64,000 nucleotides of DNA, taken from the NCBI RefSeq assembly GCF_040958095.1, contig NC_091188.1, positions 39,768,734 through 39,832,733 on the forward strand. The letters run 5' to 3'. Of this stretch, positions 38,001-43,414 are shown piece after piece. Under the pieces are notes generated by a model. It was not told where the DNA came from, did no database searches, and saw nothing but the letters and a program-made list of their open reading frames with translations. The translations under genes and the position numbers were made by a program. Each line of letters begins with the position of its first letter. Positions within the stretch are counted from its first letter, which is position 1. The DNA comes from Procambarus clarkii (taxonomy: Eukaryota > Arthropoda > Malacostraca > Decapoda > Cambaridae).

Positions 38001-41000
38001 ATGTATAAGTATCTACATTCGTGTTCACCATAACGAACCACTAAGTTGGTATGCTGAGTGGCAGTGGCAGCCCGTCACTGGCTGCCACTCCCTCCCTCAC
38101 CTCACCTGACTCGCCACCATTCCCCTCCCACCATACTGTTTTTGCTTTTATATACAGACGTTATATATAAGTATCTGCATGTGTTGTTTACCATAGCGAA
38201 CAACTAAGCTGGTATAGTGAGTCCAGACAGTAAAAGGTGGTCACACAGAGTCAGCAGACAATGCTACCTCCCTCCCCACCAAGATTAATCCTCCCACTGC
38301 AGTGCTAATTATCACAACAATCTGTGCTATTATCAGAATCCTGATAATTTTTATCACAGTCAGGGGTCTTCTGTAATAATATCATCGCTAAATAATAGCA
38401 TGCAAATGTATATTATGGCATTTTTAGGCGATGATGTTTTCACAAGCTGAACAGCAATGCTGTGAGCTCATGCTGCATGTGTCAGGCTTGGTAGCTCACT
38501 CAATACTGAGGCCCCTCACACCCAGGAATTTGGCCCACGATTTTTTTTTTTAAATGGCGTCTGTTTACAAGAGCCCTGATGAAGGTGTGGTGAACCCTGT
38601 GTATCCGTGGGCCGTTTAAATCTTGCGTAGTGCTCCAATACATCATATGATGTGGAGCACAAGTTACTGCAAGTCACTGAACACATCATATGATGTGTTG
38701 CGCAGTTAAAGGGTTAATGTAGATAGGTTATATTGTTGACCATTACTTTGTGGTGCATATGTATCACATTGTGCTAGTAAACCATGCATTCGGATATTTC
38801 TTATGTGATGAGATCCATCCTGCTTGCCTGTTATAAAAGCTAAACTGGTTTACGAGTCTCTTGTCAAATAAAGTTACTCTGTTCAAGAGCTGTGCTTTCT
38901 TATCTTTCCCAACTTGGTAATAAATTCCCTTCTAATCCCTGTACTAAGAGTGTATAGTATACATTTTCTTTCTAGTTTTGGCCTTCCAAATGGATCGGTT
39001 TAAATGATTTTAAAGTTTTTTTTTATAGTGCTCTTGATTATGGAACGAGGTTTATTACAGGATTTATATTTATTTAACATTTTACAGGTTGTAGGTGTGT
39101 GGCCTGGCCTGGTTGGAGGACTAGTTGGCCGAGTGGTGGAAGGTGTGGGAGAAGAGATGTCTCGTCTGATGGCCTGTGTTGGTACCTGGTCCAAATATGG
39201 AGCTCTCCAAGCACATATTGATCTAGCTGCTCTCACAGCAGTACTAAGCAGCCACATATCTTCAAGTGCAAGGTGAAGAATAGTTCATTATTAATCAAGA
39301 TTCATGTAAAGCTAGAATTTCTTCATCCAGTAATTATTTCCTTTCCCAAAGAACATTGGTTATTTCTCACCAATCACTGTTGTTCAGCCAAAATGTGTTT
39401 TTGTCACATATGATTAACATAGTTGCTCAAGAGCCTGAAACAAGGATGCCAAGAAGCTGATTGAATCAATTCCAGGTGAACTGGCAGAGGCTGTAGAGGA
39501 AGTTAGGGGGATTTTTTGGCACAAGTGTCCAAAATCAGCTACTTGGGGATGCACAAAGAAAAAACAGCATTGAATATAGTGAGATGCCAATTTCTGGATG
39601 AACCCCTGTGGCTCCTTGGGGCTATCTCACAGAGATGGTCCCTAACTGCTGGATCACATCAGCTGTGGGGATGAGTTCGGCCTACCAAGAATCTGAGCCA
39701 GAGCCTGGCCTACATTACAAAGGCATAGAGAGCAGGTGACACACTACCACTTCACTGGGGGAAGGCACCCAAGAAGTCAGCGAATAAATAAAAAATACTG
39801 CTGGGTTCCAAGAGACCCGCCAGACAAACTCCCTCAGTAATGTAAACAAAGGATAACAAATTTCAGAAACAAGCTTGTGTTCGTTCGCCCCAACCCTCTC
39901 ACTCATTTGGGGAGGGAAGGGGAGGGGGTGCCAAGGCTCATGTCCACTAGCTCGAGCCCACATTTCTGGAGCAGATGCATGCAGAACAATCCCCAACCAA
40001 TGACTCGTAAGGGAGGGATGAGAATTGGAACGTCGCCAGACTCGCTCAGAAATTGGCATTTCTTTACATTCAACACTGGGTTTCTAATTGAAGCCCCTTG
40101 TGGCTCCCTAAACCTAATTATCCATGGAGAAGAAAAACACAGGGACTCACTGGGGTGAGGAAGAAACTGCAGGCAGTCAACATGAAGGCAAGACACCAGG
40201 CTGATAGACACGGCCCAGTGCCAGACAAAAATGATGTGCCCTGGGAATACAGGCATACCTCAGAATAAGAGTTTAATCCGTTCCTGGAGACGCCTCGCCT
40301 TCCGAAAACTCACATTCCGAAGTTAATTTCCCCATAAGAAATAAAGGGAAATGAATTAATCCGTTCCTGACTACCCCAAAAAACCCACATCAAACTAAAT
40401 TTTTATACCTAATTTACCTAATTCATCTAAATAAACCTACAAAACTGTGTTCCAGTTATTACTTACCTTGCTGTCGAGTGCTGTAGGCGTATGGAAGATG
40501 GTGAGGAGGGGGGAGGAGGAGAGGAGTTACTGTTTGGAAGGGGAGTCCCCTTCCATAATCACATCACATAACCCCATGCCTTGTAACACTATGGATACCA
40601 CTTCTCTTTCTAAATTTTTCAAACCAGCCCCTGCTTGCCTTAAACTCTTTCTTATCTGCATCACTCGTTGCAGGGGTATTCTTTAGAAGGTCTTCGTGCA
40701 ACACCCTGGCTTTCTCACAAATAATGGCCTCCGAAACACTATCACCCCTCAACTCCTTGTCGTGTATCCAAATTAATAACAACTTTTCCACTTCTTCAAG
40801 TATTTGTGGTCTTTGTGCCGTTAATGTTCTTACTCCTTTTGCCACTTTAGCACCCATAATCTTATTTTTCTTCTTAAGTATAGTGCATATTGTTGATGTG
40901 GCTTTGTTGTACTGCCTACAAAGTTCAACAACACGTGTACCGTTCTCATGCTTCCGAATGATCTCTTGTTTCTCCTCTATTGTCATCCTCACATGAGCTT

Positions 41001-43350
41001 TCTGGCCTTTATCCTTACCACTGGCTTTCTTGGGACCCATGGTGAGATATATAATAACAAATTGTATAGACAAATCACCAAAAATCCAACAAAACACTGA
41101 AAATCCGCGAGAAGAATTGATGTGGGGGTAGTCACTGAGCGCGAGACAATAATAAACTGAGGGGCGGCGGGGCGGAGGGGCGACGATCGCCGAACCACCA
41201 CGCGCTAGGTCGGCTGTACGCGTATCAACAAACTCGCGTCCAAACTCGCCTCCCGAAGTAACCATCGCCTTCCGAGACAAATTTTTGGAGTAAATACACC
41301 TCGCCTTCCGAAAACCTCGCATACAGGGACAATCGCATTCCGAGGTACCACTGTATTAACCTTGTACCAGTCTACCAGTACCCTGTGCTATTACCAAAAA
41401 TCCCCGCACCTGAATATCAACCTCGAATATATTGGAAAAAGGGGCTGCAAGAGCAAAGTGTTTATGAACATATAGGCATAAAAGTAAACTAAAGGCTGGC
41501 TAGATTTGAAGACACTGCAGACAACATGAGAAACAAGCCTTGGAACAGGGAACCAAGGAAACAGAATTGACCTAGAAAGCATCCACAGAGACAGAATTGG
41601 GGGCCACCAAGAACTGCAACTAAGGTAAGGATCACCCCACACAGGAAGGACCTCTAAGGAAGAGAACTAATGAACACACCAGAGAAGAGAGCTGTCAGTG
41701 TAGAGGCTACTGACAACCCTGGGGGGGGCCCTACTGCAGATATCTGGAAGGCATCACATCAGCAGAGGAACTGAGGGCTTGAGCCAGGTGACAGCCTCTT
41801 GCTCCCCAAATGGGAGGGAGGGGTGCGGCAAGCAAGCATATACAGTACAGTATTTGTTTCAAAACATTTTCGATAATTTGTTTACAGTGTTAGGGGGAGT
41901 TCGTTCAGCCGGTTATGAGGCTTCAGTCTCTTGGAACCCAACAGTGGTGTGGATTGATTCACTGACTTTCTGGGTGCCTTCCCCGATAAGGTGGTGGAGT
42001 GTCACCTGCTCTCTGCAAGGGAGGGCCAGGTTCTGCCTCGGGTCCCTGATAGGCTGAACTCGTCCCTGCAGCTGATACGATCCAGTAGTTAGGGGGCATC
42101 TCAGTGAGATAGCTTCAAGGAGCCACAAGGGGTTCCCCCCCATAAATAATAATAATAATAATAATTTCCCATTTCTGGAAACCAGGGACCTTGTACTTAA
42201 GTTTATCAAGCTCCCACTAAGCCACCTACTGACTAACCTTCACCAGGATGCAAACCAGAACAATATCCCAACTCCGGAGTATTATTTTGTTTATTATACA
42301 GGGCTTTATTTTGTACTAATCAATGTCATATCTTATACCGTATTAAATTTTTGTTATGGGTATTAATCTTGTTTTTGTGTTTCTTTCAGGGCATCTTTTC
42401 AAGAAGCTATAGAAATGCTCCCTAAACTGTCAGTTCCAGAAGAAAGGTTAGTTATCTTCATTACTATGGTACCTTAGTTTACAGAAGAAAAATAGAAATT
42501 GCATGAAAGTTAAGTAATGCTGACCCTAATGGCATGGTATGAGCTTAAAAATCGATAATTAGATTAGTAGAAGAAAACAATCTGAGAAGCATATGGGGTG
42601 GATAATAGTGGACTGGTATAGAGCATATTCAAGTGAATTGGAGGGTGGGAGGAGGAGTAAGTAATTTGACTTGCCTGGGCAGATACCAATAACATTACAG
42701 TAGGTGTGAAAGGCAGGTAAAGCCTGCCTATACCTTAAGCCAGGTAAAGCATTACATTAAATGAATCCAACCCAATCCACAAATCTGAAGATAAATGAAT
42801 TGACAATGTTTTGGACCACCCTGGACCATTATCAAACCATATAATGTAATGGAAGTTTATTAAAAATTTTGCTTATAATATCTTGCATGTCAATTATAAT
42901 TACTGTACCTCATATTTAAACTTTTACACAAATCTTCCTCATTAATTCATATTATTCAAATGCCTTCACACTCAAGCACATTTGTCCTTACTATAATCAC
43001 AAGGTATTTGTGTTATCATCTTTATGAATTTAATTCTCCCAAAATGCTGTGTGAGAATTAATTGGTACAGTACATAAAAAATATAAATATCGCATATGTA
43101 AAAATTATACCATTTGTACCAAATACTACAAACCATTTGTAGTATTTTTATAAATAAATTATTATATTATTTATGCTACATTTCCTCTCTGCAGGTCTGT
43201 CAATTAACTCCATCCAATGTTATTCATTTTCTTGACAGAGTAAAGGAAGAAGTCCTTCAAGGATTTCGGACCAAAATGCGGTTCTTATTGGCCTGTTTCC
43301 TGGAGTTGGAGCCATTACGAGACAATACCACGACGCATTCCTTAGCATAG
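7894..43350 (+). CDS. EXOC2: EXOC2 (Sec5) exocyst subunit, 3' part of gene, 8 coding exons (gene span)
   Basis: Exocyst component 2 (Sec5) is a subunit of the octameric exocyst that tethers secretory vesicles to the plasma membrane and is a known Ral GTPase effector. Seen: eight ORF blocks bounded by AG and GT that join without phase conflict (join 7894-8008, 12037-12192, 16906-17088, 21030-21126, 28689-28810, 39088-39272, 42390-42446, 43239-43350) and encode about 341 residues ending at TAG. Recognised by resemblance to the Sec5 C-terminal helical region: YLEERVDPIIG, YDWGKVDHPPSDVRTYVKE, INITHVHAE, EEMSRLMACV and YGALQAHIDLAAL follow the order of the animal EXOC2 C-terminus. The full protein is usually about 900 residues, so this is roughly its last third; the N-terminal exons, including the Ral-binding domain, are not in view. 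No frameshift or premature stop is seen. Introns range from 0.8 to 10.3 kb and are filled with transposons. Confidence 0.9.
8424..8720 (+). repeat. Dispersed repeat of unknown class
   Basis: The first 77 bp (CATCCATCAGTCTCGGGAGA and following) recur inverted at about 3812-3890. Both copies lie at the 3' tip of a family-B LINE. No coding potential or clear tRNA-like promoter is seen. Confidence 0.5.
8721..10990 (-). mobile_element. CR1-like LINE (family B), degenerate, with SINE insertion
   Basis: Minus strand. The RT fingers and palm start is open for 210 codons at 10334-10966, with RRNKAVGPDGGSSWVL, NYRPVSLTSMVVKTLE and QYGFRTGTSCVTNLLSFYY. The remainder (10333-9365) is frameshifted, with palm and thumb fragments such as EFNVNYCHVMECGIGENRP and ALGVVWDSKLSPEEH. 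The 3' UTR is split near 8832-9362 by SINE material. It belongs to the same family as 36419-37650. It is not functional. Confidence 0.8.
8833..9090 (+). mobile_element. tRNA-derived SINE (SINE-1)
   Basis: The tRNA-like head includes a B-box-like GGTTCCGGGTTCAATCC stretch at 8881-8897. It has the conserved body (TTTCTTTCACTCTGATGCC, AGTAAATAGGTACCTGGGAG) and the LINE-A-like tail (GGCCTGGTCGAGGACCGGG) ending at GCAAGGTAAGGT. It is inserted in the 3' UTR of the family-B LINE. A second isolated SINE-1/LINE-A tail lies at 9306-9362; the intervening 9091-9305 is unassigned. Confidence 0.8.
10991..12036 (+). other. EXOC2 intron sequence, mostly unassigned
   Basis: No exon or recognised element. The segment about 11510-11610 (GGTCCAGGACCGACTGAAAC, then ACGTTGTCATC) is a dispersed repeat related to 20441-20518 and more weakly to 49910-49945. 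Confidence 0.5.
12037..12192 (+). CDS. EXOC2: EXOC2 coding exon b
   Basis: Acceptor TCTCAG ends at 12036 and donor GTAAGA begins at 12193. It holds exactly 52 codons, phase 0 to phase 0, starting PHLCENVIVECAQLV and ending LIHNVIVAFAQ. It continues the Sec5 helical-bundle sequence from exon a. Confidence 0.85.
12362..12595 (-). mobile_element. CR1-like LINE (family B) 3' end fragment
   Basis: It has the same 3' terminus as 36419 (ATTACCTAAATGTAGTTGCA, then GATGAGAGCTACGCTCGTGG). It covers only the UTR and the last coding part. Confidence 0.75.
12855..13685 (+). mobile_element. CR1-like LINE (family A) 3' fragment
   Basis: Plus-strand counterpart of 1747-2600: KEHTIVVVTTARKMTGWITR, LSRVEYCCTMTAPFKAGDI, then SATGTLRENSINIRGPRLFN. 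Stops and frameshifts are frequent. The 3' UTR ends with the SINE-shared tail GGCCTGGTCGAGAACTGGGC and a terminal AAGGTAACCTCAAGG. Confidence 0.85.
13775..16082 (+). mobile_element. DIRS-like short derivative (terminal repeats plus gag N-terminal remnant only)
   Basis: Inverted terminal repeats 13775-14205 and about 15640-16082 share TTGTGGTTGGGGTTTTCC, CACCCAGAAAGGTAGGCATA and other blocks in inverse order. The right tip is CATTTCATTACATTCAACGC, then T. The internal 1.4 kb matches only the 5' region and gag start of the 4371-7720 element (for example the ACCTCCGTCATGTTGCCTGT block at 14953, degenerate gag at 14869-15100). No YR, no RT and no recognisable ICR are seen. Confidence 0.75.
16145..16800 (+). 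mobile_element. CR1-like LINE (family B) fragment
   Basis: Plus-strand reading gives NNRQYGFRSERFCIKN, LLSFYDRATEIL, WVDCIYLYLRKAFTRVPHKR and LFWKLEHTGGVTRRLLTWMK, then jumps to the 3' UTR block (GTGGTGGAGGCCAAAACTGT). It has internal deletions and stops. It lies between a DIRS derivative and EXOC2 exon c. Confidence 0.8.
16906..17088 (+). CDS. EXOC2: EXOC2 coding exon c
   Basis: Acceptor ACCAG ends at 16905 and donor GTCAGT begins at 17089. It holds 61 codons in phase 0, including SLEKLSLRDPDED, LLITLSNCAFMRRS and IRASYPQDE. The LLITLSNC block is typical of EXOC2. A DIRS-like element starts about 40 nt after the donor. Confidence 0.87.
17129..18793 (+). mobile_element. DIRS-like derivative, YR only
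   Basis: Left terminal repeat about 17129-17510 and right terminal repeat about 18380-18793 are inverse copies (CATCGACCAGGGAAGGCACC versus its complement near 18570; CCTCACAGAGGTGCAGGGAG). YR coding remnants fill 17606-18260. An ICR lies at 18259-18350. The right tip is TGTTTCATTACATTCACTGC, then T. It begins 40 nt after the exon c donor. Confidence 0.8.
17606..18259 (+). pseudogene. DIRS tyrosine recombinase remnant lacking catalytic residues
   Basis: The first part, in another frame, reads KALFLLALASGGQVGELL: the box-I Arg is replaced by Gln. From 17693 a 188-codon open frame reads PSFLAKKETAAFRRGPF, VHHVLCPVTTVHRYLRATG, SVIKCIQPLIYPRATDVRKY (box-II His replaced by Thr) and FWRSNRVFATRHLMNIPG (the Tyr position is His). 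The open frame is long, yet all three catalytic positions compared with the 6504-7064 copy are changed. Confidence 0.7.
19036..20418 (-). mobile_element. pogo/Tigger-like DNA transposon, non-autonomous, 1.38 kb
   Basis: The ends are inverted repeats beginning TCCACTCAATTTAACAGCC on the left and the complement GGCCGTTAAATTGAGTGGA on the right, flanked by TA on both sides (19034-19035 and 20419-20420). The only recognisable coding piece is a 42-codon helix-turn-helix start on the minus strand. No DDE catalytic domain is visible. Lies in EXOC2 intron 3. Confidence 0.65.
19816..19944 (-). pseudogene. CENP-B/pogo-type HTH N-terminal fragment (42 aa)
   Basis: The minus-strand ATG at 19942-19944 opens MPKVTQRKRLTVAQKLEL, then IKKLDKGYSHARAAAEFNIQ, and stops at 19816-19818. 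The pattern of basic start, LT..QKLE.I..LD.G......A..F is typical of the psq/CENP-B N-terminal domain in pogo-family transposases. It is too short to be a transposase. Confidence 0.6.
20616..20760 (+). repeat. Possible DIRS left-end fragment
   Basis: GTTTCTGGGAGAGCCTCCTC and AGTAGCTCCCTGGTGCTAC resemble the left tip of the DIRS copies (GTTT.TGGGGGAGCCCC...GCTCCCTGGAGCTA). The rest is not alignable by eye. Confidence 0.4.
21030..21126 (+). CDS. EXOC2: EXOC2 coding exon d
   Basis: Acceptor TTCCATCAG ends at 21029 and donor GTAAGT begins at 21127. It gives 32 codons plus one base (the G of a Gly codon completed in the next exon). The peptide includes DAVEQASRTYTELQ and AYLEERVDPII. This is among the clearest Sec5 blocks. 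Confidence 0.92.
21166..21289 (+). repeat. DIRS-like left terminal repeat (outer part) in EXOC2 intron 4
   Basis: The tip TATGGGGGAAGCTTCTCGG and the following TGGCTTCCTAAAGCTATCTT are the inverse of the right-end fragment at 45200-45560 (both share the CTATCTTGCTGAGATTGC segment). It starts 39 nt after the exon d donor. The terminal repeat continues through the minisatellite arrays and resumes at 27346-27590. Confidence 0.7.
21290..21619 (+). repeat. Minisatellite, about 60-bp units, part 1
   Basis: About five to six units containing GGCCTACTGGGAACCAAAG, TCAGAACCTGGCCCCCC and CTTCACCTCAGGTGCAG. The unit corresponds to the stretch of a DIRS terminal repeat that reads CCTACCGGGGACCACGAGCC in the 4371 element. 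The array is broken by an LTR element and continues at 26382. Confidence 0.9.
21620..22923 (-). repeat. LTR (3' LTR of minus-strand element)
   Basis: 1304 bp. It differs from the other LTR by roughly ten small changes seen by eye (for example GGGCACTCCCAG against GAGCACCCTCCAG, TATTTGACTA against TATTCGACTA), plus the length of a G-run near 22498. That implies a recent insertion. Confidence 0.9.
22924..25073 (-). other. Internal region of the LARD-like element
   Basis: Contains a CTTTCTT-rich tract at 23589-23705, GGTCC-rich imperfect repeats at 23720-23980 (GGGGTCCCCTGGG repeated) and AT-rich sequence to 25073. A 213-codon minus-strand frame (23574-24215) is mostly low-complexity Lys/Glu/Arg and Thr/Pro/His tracts created by these repeats, and I do not recognise a protein in it. 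Confidence 0.7.
25074..26381 (-). repeat. LTR (5' LTR of minus-strand element)
   Basis: 1308 bp, almost identical to 21620-22923. On the minus strand a TATATATA lies about 35 nt from the LTR start, which could be the promoter TATA box. Confidence 0.9.
26382..27345 (+). repeat. Minisatellite, about 60-bp units, part 2
   Basis: About sixteen further units of the 21290 array, each with GGGAACCAAAGTCAGAACC (or AAAGCCAGAACC) and a C-run of 6-13 bases. It was contiguous with part 1 before the LTR element inserted. Unit length is close to a multiple of three, which produces long but meaningless open frames of about 300 codons. Confidence 0.9.
27346..27590 (+). repeat. DIRS left terminal repeat, inner part
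   Basis: AGGCACAGGGAGCAAGTAAC, TTTACAGACAACCGGAGC and ACTAGCTCGAAACTCATTAG are the inverse of matching blocks at 45200-45440. This shows that the minisatellite is an internal expansion of a DIRS terminal repeat. Confidence 0.7.
27815..28280 (-). mobile_element. CR1-like LINE (family A) fragment
   Basis: Matches 2085-2560: TGCCATGCCTTCTGGTCTCA, TCTCCAGGTCAACAATTTCT, TATCCAACCTGTCATTTTTC. It covers thumb and C-terminal coding sequence in broken frames. Confidence 0.75.
28281..28665 (+). repeat. DIRS right terminal repeat abutting exon e acceptor
   Basis: Contains CTGTCGATGGCAGCCATGAC, TGGCCAGGTTCTGGCTCATG and the right tip TTTCATTACATTCAACGCT. It is followed by G, a run of 12 T, ACTTTGCCAG and then EXOC2 exon e. 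It belongs to a different subfamily from the left end at 21166. Confidence 0.85.
28689..28810 (+). CDS. EXOC2: EXOC2 coding exon e
   Basis: Acceptor TTTGCCAG ends at 28688 and donor GTAAGG begins at 28811. It opens with GT, completing the Gly codon, followed by 40 codons: YLGHYDWGKVDHPPSD, VRTYVKEILINI and THVHAE. This matches the best conserved Sec5 C-terminal segment (a DW..C..PP..VR.Y.KE type motif). The 3' splice site lies only 23 nt from the end of a DIRS terminal repeat. Confidence 0.94.
29100..30235 (-). mobile_element. Penelope-like element remnant
   Basis: Minus strand, from 5' to 3': YGNVKACKPCNPLCPIISQI, PTSIYHLAKSLNG, VESLFVNVQVDTTMLLDRVY, LQIDGVAMGFPL, VLFANFYMGTIEESIY, YWRYVDDIQV (RT catalytic YVDD, coded at about 29458-29480), ENSTNNSLPFLDVLI, and a tail with WAFTYYSEW-like fragments. 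These are characteristic Penelope RT blocks. Several stops and frameshifts make it inactive. No GIY-YIG domain is recognisable. Confidence 0.8.
30262..30414 (+). repeat. Solo DIRS right-end fragment
   Basis: CCTCTGAGGAGACCAGGGTG, ATCAGGGAGCCTCTGGGGCT and the tip TTTCATTACATTCAATGCT. Confidence 0.7.
30590..31660. repeat. Diverged tandem repeat, about 165-190 bp units
   Basis: AATTTGATACCAAAATGAAA (GATGTAAC) recurs near 30605, 30770 and 30945 and, in diverged form, near 31130 and 31575. The last two units share GAATTAAGGTGAGAAAACTG. A SINE-1 copy is inserted at 31195-31440. Confidence 0.7.
31195..31440 (+). mobile_element. tRNA-derived SINE (SINE-1), full-length copy
   Basis: Head GGAGCCGGTCGGCCGAGCGG, B box GGTTCGATCCC at 31248-31258, conserved body with TTTCTTTCACCCTATGCCCC and a tail GGCCTGGTCGAGGACCGGGC ending TCTCAAGATAACCTCAAG. 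The best preserved of the seven SINE-1 copies in the window. A pol III internal promoter is implied by the B box. Confidence 0.9.
31787..33350. mobile_element. piggyBac-like TTAA-flanked non-autonomous element, unit 1
   Basis: 1564 bp. It begins TTAACCCTTCCACTGCTC and ends GCGCAGTTTAAGGGTTAA, so TTAA flanks and CCCTT tips are in inverse orientation, as in the piggyBac superfamily. There is no transposase. Inside are four subrepeats of about 185 bp sharing TTATATATAAGTATCT and GTTCACCATA. Two palindromes sit near the right end (33272-33287 and 33318-33327). Confidence 0.65.
33392..34982. mobile_element. piggyBac-like TTAA-flanked non-autonomous element, unit 2
   Basis: 1591 bp, the same architecture as unit 1: TTAACCCTGAAACCGC at the left and GCGCGGATTAAGGGTTAA at the right, four internal subrepeats, palindromes at 34902-34917 and about 34943-34960. 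Sequence is diverged from unit 1. Confidence 0.65.
35908..36418. mobile_element. Inverted pair of tRNA-derived SINEs (SINE-2)
   Basis: Left copy (minus) 35908 to about 36160 and right copy (plus) about 36186-36418 form arms of roughly 230 bp. Shared blocks include CTCAACTGAGC-type tRNA head sequence (TAGCTCAGTCGATTAAGGC in the right copy), B box GGTTCGAATCC and GCACAAACCAGGGTTTTA with its inverse. Each copy carries the tail TTGATGCATCACGTTAGTGT. A third, shorter copy lies at 58250-58395. Confidence 0.8.
36419..37650 (-). mobile_element. CR1-like LINE (family B), 5'-truncated
   Basis: The best preserved family-B copy. Minus strand: QYGFRSGRSCVSNLLSFYD, WVDCTYLDLKKAFDRVPHKR, SGIPQGSVLALVMF, then (after a frame break, FADD region lost) STWSATWQMEFNVNKCHIME, DLGVVLVRKLSPEDHIKN, RPKLEYAAVVWCPYLKKH and KSYEERLEALNMPKLEDRRK (open frame 36594-37223, 209 codons). 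The 3' tip is TAATTACCTAAGTGTAGTTA. It joins directly to the SINE-2 pair. Confidence 0.85.
38718..39087 (+). other. EXOC2 intron 5, unique 3' part
   Basis: No repeat recognised except that 38719-38747 resembles 33361-33393, the sequence after piggyBac-like unit 1. It ends at the exon f acceptor. Confidence 0.5.
39088..39272 (+). CDS. EXOC2: EXOC2 coding exon f
   Basis: Acceptor TTTACAG ends at 39087 and donor GTGAAG begins at 39273. It gives 61 codons plus AG of a split Arg codon. The peptide includes LVGRVVEGVGEEMSRLMAC and SKYGALQAHIDLAAL, which match the EXOC2 C-terminal region. Confidence 0.93.
40036..40123 (-). repeat. DIRS internal complementary region (minus-orientation copy)
   Basis: ACTCGCTCAGAAATTGGCAT, TTCTTTACATTCAACACTGG and TCTAATTGAAGCCCCTTGTG reproduce a right tip joined to a left tip, as in the ICRs at 7128 and 18259. 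Confidence 0.7.
40250..41353 (-). mobile_element. Tigger-like DNA transposon, truncated (1104 bp)
   Basis: Tips CAGGCATACCTCAGAAT on the left and the inverse of CAGTGGTACCTCGGAATGCG on the right, flanked by TA (40248-40249, 41354-41355). Sub-terminal inverted segments CGCCTTCCGAAAAC occur at both ends. It encodes only the DNA-binding part of a transposase. It is inserted in the minus-orientation DIRS element. Confidence 0.85.
40564..41040 (-). pseudogene. Tigger/CENP-B-type transposase N-terminal DNA-binding domain (158 aa)
   Basis: Minus-strand start MGPKKASGKDKGQKAHVRM at 41040. A first helix-turn-helix follows (TIEEKQEIIRKHENGTRVVE, LCRQYNKATSTICTIL). A second CENP-B/Tc5-type HTH follows (QILEEVEKLLLIWIHDKEL, RGDSVSEAIICEKARVLHED, then FKASRGWFEKFRKRSGIHSV). 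It stops after TRHGVM at 40564. The DDE nuclease domain that should follow is absent, so only DNA binding could remain. The frame is open for all 158 codons. Confidence 0.8.
41391..41642 (-). pseudogene. DIRS tyrosine recombinase fragment (minus strand)
   Basis: SHVVCSVFKSSQPLVYFYAY followed by a degraded box-II region and RLIFRCGDFW. It aligns by eye with SQVVCSVIKCIQPLIYPRA...RTQGFW of the 17606 copy. The HxxR motif is lost. Confidence 0.65.
42390..42446 (+). CDS. EXOC2: EXOC2 coding exon g (57 bp)
   Basis: Acceptor TTTCAG ends at 42389 and donor GTTAGT begins at 42447. The short exon completes Arg, encodes ASFQEAIEMLPKLSVPEE, and leaves AG of another split codon. The position and the FQEAIEMLP pattern agree with EXOC2 (an SFKQALEALP type block in vertebrates). 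Confidence 0.88.
42447..43238 (+). other. EXOC2 intron 7
   Basis: 792 bp, AT-rich, no transposon recognised. It is the only intron in this window without an obvious mobile element. Confidence 0.7.
43239..43350 (+). CDS. EXOC2: EXOC2 terminal coding exon with stop
   Basis: Acceptor TTGACAG ends at 43238. The first base completes Arg (AG|A), then 36 codons (VKEEVLQGFRTKMRF, LLACFLELEPLRDNTTT, HSLA) and TAG at 43348-43350. Another AG at 43194-43195 would, in the required phase, run into TAA within four codons, so the downstream acceptor is preferred. The K..M.L.L.CF pattern near the end is characteristic of the Sec5 C-terminus. Confidence 0.88.
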
Positions 43351-43414
43351 TGATGGAATATTTATAATTAGTACGTACTGTATTGATGTTAGGTACAAGA
43401 TGTACTTGGGTCAC

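Larger units (their letters stand above)
35063..38717. mobile_element. piggyBac-like TTAA-flanked non-autonomous element, unit 3 (interrupted)
   Basis: Starts TTAACCCTTGTGTGGCGC and ends GCGCAGTTAAAGGGTTAA. After removing the insertion 35908-37650 (plus one 14-bp target duplication) it is about 1.9 kb with about six subrepeats. Palindromes lie at 38640-38653 and 38681-38698. Confidence 0.65.
39565..42141 (-). mobile_element. DIRS-like element, minus orientation, interrupted by Tigger
   Basis: In minus orientation the right tip is ...CATTCAATGCT ending at 39565. The right terminal repeat is 39565 to about 39900, and the left repeat is about 41790-42141 (shared CTTTCTGGGTGCCTTCCCC and its inverse). 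An ICR lies at about 40036-40123 and a YR fragment at 41391-41642. Between ICR and YR sits a Tigger-like insertion (40250-41353). The element fills most of EXOC2 intron 6. Confidence 0.7.

Noticed and set aside
30590-38717. CRISPR-like array suggested by regularly spaced repeats
   Set aside because: The units are long (165-190 bp), diverged and lie in a eukaryotic intron. They are satellite subrepeats of mobile elements.
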